Shown: positions 31,654 to 36,190 of the stretch, one piece after another
How positions within the stretch are numbered: position 1 is the first letter of the stretch
How the letters are laid out: each line of letters begins with the position of its first letter
Source: Candidatus Nitricoxidireducens bremensis
GTDB lineage: Bacteria; Pseudomonadota; Gammaproteobacteria; Burkholderiales; Rhodocyclaceae
DNA length: 36,190 nt
Direction: 5' to 3'
Assembly: GCA_030247725.1 (NCBI GenBank)
Contig: JAOTRT010000020.1
Location: 1-36,190 of the forward strand
The notes under the pieces: generated by a model
Told to the model about the DNA's origin: nothing
What the model saw: only the letters and a program-made list of their open reading frames with translations
Database searches by the model: none
Program-made: the position numbers and the translations under genes

Positions 31654-32283
31654 TCAGGCGGACTCCGCCTGCTCCTCGGACTCTTCGTCCGCGGGCGACA
31701 GCCAGGGACCGATGACGGCCTCGGCCTCGTCCATTCCGGTCTTTTTGAGGCTGGAGAAGAGCTGCAGGGTGATGGCGCCGAGCATTTTCTTCGCTTCGTC
31801 CCGTGCCGCCTTGAGGGCTTTCGCCTGTTCCGTCCGAGTCAGCTTGTCGGCCTTGGTCAAGAGACAGTGGATCGGCTTGCCGGTGGCGGCGAACCAGCCC
31901 ACCATCTGGCGGTCCAGGTCGGTGAAGGGGCGGCGGGCGTCCATGATGAGCACCAGGCCGACAAGATTCTCCCGCTGGGTCAGGTAGCGTTCCAGCAGGC
32001 CCTTCCATTGTCGCCGCACGCTCTCGGGCACGTCGGCGTAACCGTAACCCGGCAAGTCCACGAGAGCCGCACCATTTCGCAGACGGAAGACGTTGATGAG
32101 CTGGGTGCGTCCCGGCGTCTTGGAGACGAAGGCGAGCCGCGTATGGTCGGCCAAGGTATTGAGTGCCGACGACTTGCCGGCGTTCGACCGGCCGGCGAAG
32201 GCGACCTCGGGGGCAAGAGTCGGCGGCAACTGATCCGGGCTGGCCACGGATATCTCGAACTCGGCGTGGCGGAACAGGGCCAT
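31654..32283 (-). CDS. engB: ribosome biogenesis GTPase YsxC/YihA (EngB)
   Basis: Small GTPase needed for large ribosomal subunit assembly. The 209-residue protein has the G1 P-loop G31-S39 (GRSNAGKSS), G2 around TPGRTQ (57-61), G3 DLPGYG (76-81) and G4 TKAD near 145. It ends in an acidic tail (DEESEEQAESA). The family is around 200 residues. It is divergent from cytochrome c4. Its downstream region contains the inverted repeat at 31568-31596. The adjacent cytochrome c4 gene is a common neighbour in betaproteobacteria, as far as I recall. Confidence 0.95.
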   Translation of the reverse strand: MALFRHAEFEISVASPDQLPPTLAPEVAFAGRSNAGKSSALNTLADHTRLAFVSKTPGRTQLINVFRLRNGAALVDLPGYGYADVPESVRRQWKGLLERYLTQRENLVGLVLIMDARRPFTDLDRQMVGWFAATGKPIHCLLTKADKLTRTEQAKALKAARDEAKKMLGAITLQLFSSLKKTGMDEAEAVIGPWLSPADEESEEQAESA

Positions 32284-32325
32284 GATCGGCGGAAAGCCTT
32301 AGAGCGGGGGGAAGAGGGAAGCAGA

Positions 32326-32348
32326 ATCAGTATTAGCTGATGTAGAAT
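32326..32348 (+). promoter_or_regulatory. possible promoter of the cytochrome c4 gene
   Basis: TAGAAT at 32343-32348 is a good -10 box 39 bases before the start codon, but no good -35 box is seen. A short dyad ATCAG-TATTAG-CTGAT (32326-32341) directly abuts it and may be an activator site. Evidence is weak. Confidence 0.35.
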
Positions 32349-32387
32349 AACATGTTTATGAATCCGCATTGCCGAGGAGTCTCAACG

Positions 32388-33041
32388 ATGAAGCGTCTTT
32401 CGCTCCTGCCCCTGCTGATGGCGGGCGCCCTCATTGCCGTCCCCGCGGCTCATGCTGCCGACCATGCGAAAGCGGCGTCAAAGGGCGACGCGGCGAAGGG
32501 TCAGGCCATCGGCTCCACGGTCTGTGCCGCCTGCCACGGTGCCGACGGCAACAGCACGGGGCCTGCGAACCCCAAGCTCGCAGCCCAGCATCCCGAGTAC
32601 CTCTTCAAGCAGATGAAGGACTTCAAGGCTGCCGACGGCGGCCAGCCCAACCGCGTCGATCCGGTCATGAACGGCATGATCGCCGCCTTCGACGAAGAAC
32701 AGATGCGCGATCTGGCGGCCTACTTCGCCACCCAGAAGCTGAACGGCGAGCAGGCCAAGTCCCGCGAAACCATCGAAGCCGGCCAGAAGCTCTACCGCGC
32801 CGGCGACGCCGCCAAGGGCCTGCCCGCCTGCGCCGCCTGCCACGGTCCCGCCGGTGCCGGCATGCCTGCCCAGTTCCCGCGTATCGCCGGCCAGTTCGCC
32901 GACTACACCGAGAAGCAGTTGAAGGCCTTCCGCGATGGCGCCCGCGCCAACGACCCCAACAAGATGATGCGCATGGTCGCCCTCAAGATGACCGACGCCG
33001 AGATCAAGGCGGTCGCCGACTACATCGCCGGCCTGCGCTGA
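32388..33041 (+). CDS. cytochrome c4 (di-haem)
   Basis: Periplasmic electron carrier to terminal oxidases, usually cbb3 or similar. The 217-residue protein has a signal peptide (1-23, ending AHA before ADHAKAA). Two homologous class I cytochrome c domains follow, with haem sites CAACH at 46-50 and CAACH at 148-152 and likely axial methionines in MNGMIAAFD and NKMMRMVA. This is the standard c4 layout. The frame opens 12 codons earlier (32352), but the ATG at 32388 has GAGGAG at 32374-32379 and starts the signal peptide. A strong terminator follows. Confidence 0.94.
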   Translation: MKRLSLLPLLMAGALIAVPAAHAADHAKAASKGDAAKGQAIGSTVCAACHGADGNSTGPANPKLAAQHPEYLFKQMKDFKAADGGQPNRVDPVMNGMIAAFDEEQMRDLAAYFATQKLNGEQAKSRETIEAGQKLYRAGDAAKGLPACAACHGPAGAGMPAQFPRIAGQFADYTEKQLKAFRDGARANDPNKMMRMVALKMTDAEIKAVADYIAGLR

Positions 33042-33063
33042 TCCGCGTTTCGGCCGGAACGAG

Positions 33064-33089
33064 AAAGGGCGGCTTGGCCGCCCTTTTTT
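33064..33089 (+). terminator. terminator of cytochrome c4
   Basis: A 10-bp perfect stem pairs AAAGGGCGGC (33064-33073) with GCCGCCCTTT (33077-33086) around a TTG loop, followed by TTT. It lies 22 bp after the stop codon, between convergent genes. Confidence 0.92.
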
Positions 33090-33110
33090 ACGTCCGCGTC
33101 CCGACGGACA

Positions 33111-34259
33111 TCAGCCGACGTCGTCTTCGGCAAACTTCGACTGGATGCGCTCCACGTCGGCGCGGTGCTTGACCAAGGCCGCGACGCAGTCCCGGTCGAA
33201 GCGCGTGTCGGCGTTCTCGATGAGGAACTGGTAGGCCTCGTCCACGCTCCAGGCCCGCTTGTAGGGCCGCTTGCTGGTGAGCGCGTCGAAGACGTCGGCC
33301 ACGCCGGCGATGCGCGCCTCGATGGGAATCTCCTCGCCCTTGCGGCCGTAAGGGTAGCCCATGCCGTCCATCGCCTCGTGGTGGTAGAGGGCGATATTGC
33401 GCAGGACGCTGGAATGGCTGCTGTCGTCCAGGCTGAAGTTCGCCAGCATCTGCTCGACGATCTCGTGGCCCTTGAGGGTGTGGGTCTTCATCACCTCGAA
33501 CTCGCCCGCGTCCAGCTTGCCCTTCTTCAGGAGAATCTCGTCGGGGATAGCGATCTTGCCGATGTCGTGCAGCGGCGCAAAGAGGAAGATGTGCTCCACA
33601 TCCACGTCGGTCAGGCCGTACTTCGGCGCAATCTCGCGGGCAATGATGCGTGCGTAGTGGGCCATGCGGTCCAGGTGGGCGCCGGTCTCGAAGTCCCGGT
33701 GCTGGGCGAGCCCGGTCGCCGTCCGCACGGTCGCCAGCAACGCCTTCGGCGTCGCCAGCCCGTCGATCACCAGCAGCGCCAGCAGGTGGCCCAGCAGGTC
33801 GAAGAAATGCAGGGAGGCCGGATCGAAGGCATCCTTCTCCGCCGCATTGAAGAACAGGAAACCGATGAACTCGCCGTTGCGGAAGATCGGCAAGGTGTAG
33901 CTCGAACCGAAGCCGCCGGCGCGGATGCGGCTGGCGTGGGGGGTCTCGCCGCCATAGAGGTCGGTATCGTTCACCACCCGCGGCTGGCCGCGGTCGATGA
34001 TCTCCCGCAGGGAATTGCTGGTGCCCAGGCGGGCTTCGTAGAAAGGCAGCGGATTCTCGCCGTCGCTGGAATGGGCGTAGGTCTTCACCGTATCCGTTGC
34101 GGGGTCGTAGAGGGCCACGGCAATGCGGGCGACGAAGGGCATATGGCGCCTGACGAAACCATGGACGGCCGAGAGCTTGTCCGACAGCGGGGCGTCCTCG
34201 TTGAGACGGGACAATGCGTCGTCGTGAAAGAAGAATCTGCCGCCTGCCCTTTGGTCCAT
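33111..34259 (-). CDS. GAF and HD-GYP domain protein (probable c-di-GMP phosphodiesterase)
   Basis: Predicted cytoplasmic signalling enzyme that degrades cyclic di-GMP. The 382-residue protein has an N-terminal GAF sensor domain (about 25-165) and a C-terminal HD-GYP domain (about 170-375). The HD-GYP domain shows the metal-binding H231-D232 (LHDIGKIAIPD) and the HHEAMDGMGYP motif at 293-303. The catalytic elements are intact. There is no receiver or transmembrane domain, so the signal is probably a small ligand or redox cue sensed by GAF. It is divergent from msrP with a 209-bp gap, in which I see no convincing promoter. Confidence 0.93.
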   Translation of the reverse strand: MDQRAGGRFFFHDDALSRLNEDAPLSDKLSAVHGFVRRHMPFVARIAVALYDPATDTVKTYAHSSDGENPLPFYEARLGTSNSLREIIDRGQPRVVNDTDLYGGETPHASRIRAGGFGSSYTLPIFRNGEFIGFLFFNAAEKDAFDPASLHFFDLLGHLLALLVIDGLATPKALLATVRTATGLAQHRDFETGAHLDRMAHYARIIAREIAPKYGLTDVDVEHIFLFAPLHDIGKIAIPDEILLKKGKLDAGEFEVMKTHTLKGHEIVEQMLANFSLDDSSHSSVLRNIALYHHEAMDGMGYPYGRKGEEIPIEARIAGVADVFDALTSKRPYKRAWSVDEAYQFLIENADTRFDRDCVAALVKHRADVERIQSKFAEDDVG

Positions 34260-34468
34260 GGAATCAGTGCATACCCGCTGAATTTGCCATCAGAATGACG
34301 GCGAATCTTCCACCGTTTTAGTCCTGGCAAGGCTTCTCTGCCAAGGGCGCTACTCTACTCCATGCGGATTCCTGCGTCCAAGTGGATCGCCGACCCCGTT
34401 GCGCCGGGAACAAACGCCCGCCTCCCGCAATCGAATCCTGGGACCACCACACCCGCCGGAACATCCCC

Positions 34469-35397
<929 letters not shown>

Positions 35398-35398
<1 letters not shown>

Positions 35399-36066
35399 TG
35401 TTTGCCCAAGCCTCGCCGCGGCAGATCGCCGCCGTCAAGCTCGCCGTCTTCGTCGCCTGCCTGCTGCCCCTGGCCCTTCTCGCCCGGGACGCCTGGCAGG
35501 ACGCCCTCGGCGCCAACCCCATCGAAGCCGTCACGCGCGCGCTCGGCGACTGGACATTGAGCTTCCTGCTGATCACGCTCGCGGTGACGCCCCTGCGCCG
35601 CTACACCGGCTGGGCCTGGCTCGGCCGGCTGCGCCGCATGCTGGGGCTCTACACTTTCTTCTACGCCTGCCTGCATGTGGGCAGCTACGTGGGGCTGGAT
35701 CAGTTCTTCGACTGGCGCGAGATCGCCGCCGACATCGTCAAGCGCCCCTTCATCACCGCCGGCTTCGTCGCCTTCTGTCTACTGGTACCGCTCGCCGCCA
35801 CCTCCACCAACGCCATGGTGCGCCGCCTCGGCGGACGCCGCTGGCAGGCCCTGCACCGCAGCGTCTACCTGGTCGCCGTGCTCGGCGTATTGCATTACGC
35901 CTGGATGGTGAAGCGGGACATCGCCCTGCCCCTGGCCTACGGCCTCGTTGCGGCCGTGCTGCTGGGCCTGCGGGTTTTGTGGCGCGAGCAGGAACGGCGA
36001 CGCCAGCTCGCCGGCGCCTACCTGCCGAAGCGCAAGCGCGTCATTCCCATCGTCGCGAAACGCTAA
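35398..36066 (+). CDS. msrQ: haem-binding membrane subunit MsrQ
   Basis: Inner-membrane b-type haem protein (YedZ) that passes electrons from the quinone pool or flavin reductase to MsrP. The 222-residue protein has about six transmembrane helices with conserved histidines in ACLHVGSYVG, QALHRSVYLV and GVLHYAWMV. It follows msrP with a one-base overlap. The stop codon TAA forms part of the CTAA that immediately precedes the IS-like end. Because such target sites are duplicated from pre-existing sequence, the gene is probably intact. Confidence 0.95.
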
Positions 36067-36190
36067 GGAAGGCCTGAACAAGTAGCAACAGATGAAGGCG
36101 ACGAGCGCGATTCCTGCCGAGGGCTTTGAAATGGCGGCGAAATTCGCCCCACGGGGCGCAACTCGCAGGCCGTTTCCGGCCTATGGGCAT
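36067..36190. mobile_element. terminus of an IS5-family-like insertion sequence (continues beyond the window)
   Basis: The sequence directly after the msrQ stop begins GGAAGGCCTGAACAAGT (36067-36083), close to the IS5 inverted repeat (GGAAGGTGCGAATAAGC). It is preceded by CTAA (36063-36066), which fits the 4-bp YTAR target duplication of this family. Both strands remain open to the window edge: plus frame from ATG 36091, and a minus frame through the whole stretch. I cannot tell which end of the element this is or whether a transposase is intact. Confidence 0.55.

Noticed and set aside
34260..34468. TGGCA/TGCCA dyad near 34334-34354 as an operator between the HD-GYP gene and msrP
   Set aside because: The arms are only five bases and no promoter boxes line up with it.

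Overview
The window looks like core chromosome of a betaproteobacterium, most likely a member of or near the Rhodocyclales. The reasons are high GC, the gene order rrn leader / tyrS / M23 peptidase / anmK / erpA / bactofilin / argC / rpsI-rplM, a coq7-type ubiquinone hydroxylase, a betaproteobacterial CNP1-like protein, SlmA next to argB, and a di-haem cytochrome c4. This assignment rests on recognising families and gene order, not on a database search.

Region 1 (1-7.5 kb). A strong rRNA promoter and a boxA leader on the minus strand feed an rRNA operon that lies beyond the left edge. Then come tyrS (-), an M23 murein endopeptidase and anmK (+, cell wall turnover and recycling), and a minus-strand block: rplM-rpsI, terminator, argC, a DUF6776 coiled-coil membrane protein, bactofilin, and erpA with its own promoter. 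Region 2 (7.5-8.0 kb) is a 0.5 kb intergenic stretch. It holds the rplM promoter and a previously unannotated, roughly 110-nt sRNA candidate with C-rich anti-Shine-Dalgarno loops. Region 3 (8-17.9 kb) holds an OsmC-family protein, rppH / CNP1-like / coq7 (-), proS and a lytic transglycosylase (+), an SbmA/BacA-type ABC exporter (-), ffh (-), and ypjD-corB (+), the last three in an order also known from E. coli. Region 4 (18-24.2 kb, all +) holds pilC, pilD, fmdB, a DUF502 protein, aspS, a secreted barnase-type RNase with its barstar inhibitor, and nudB. RNase and barstar sit between aspS and nudB, which are neighbours in E. coli.

Region 5 (24.2-27.6 kb, -) is the most interesting part. It is one tightly overlapping operon: ECF sigma factor, zinc-finger anti-sigma, a Cys-repeat HvfA/bufferin-type secreted precursor, its DUF692 (MNIO) maturase, a DUF2063 partner, a DoxX membrane protein and a tiny eight-cysteine protein. 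The family is known for peptide-based copper (metal) sequestration. The particular repeat sequence, the eight-Cys protein and the sigma/anti-sigma control look worth study.

Region 6 (27.6-36.2 kb). A divergent hsp20 gene has a heat-shock-like promoter. It is followed by argB, a HAD nucleotidase and slmA (+), hemB (-), a second C-rich-loop sRNA candidate (+) whose promoter resembles that of hsp20, ysxC (-), cytochrome c4 (+), a GAF/HD-GYP protein (-) and msrPQ (+). The window ends in what looks like the terminus of an IS5-family insertion sequence placed directly after msrQ.

No CRISPR array, tRNA, phage gene or complete rRNA gene was seen.
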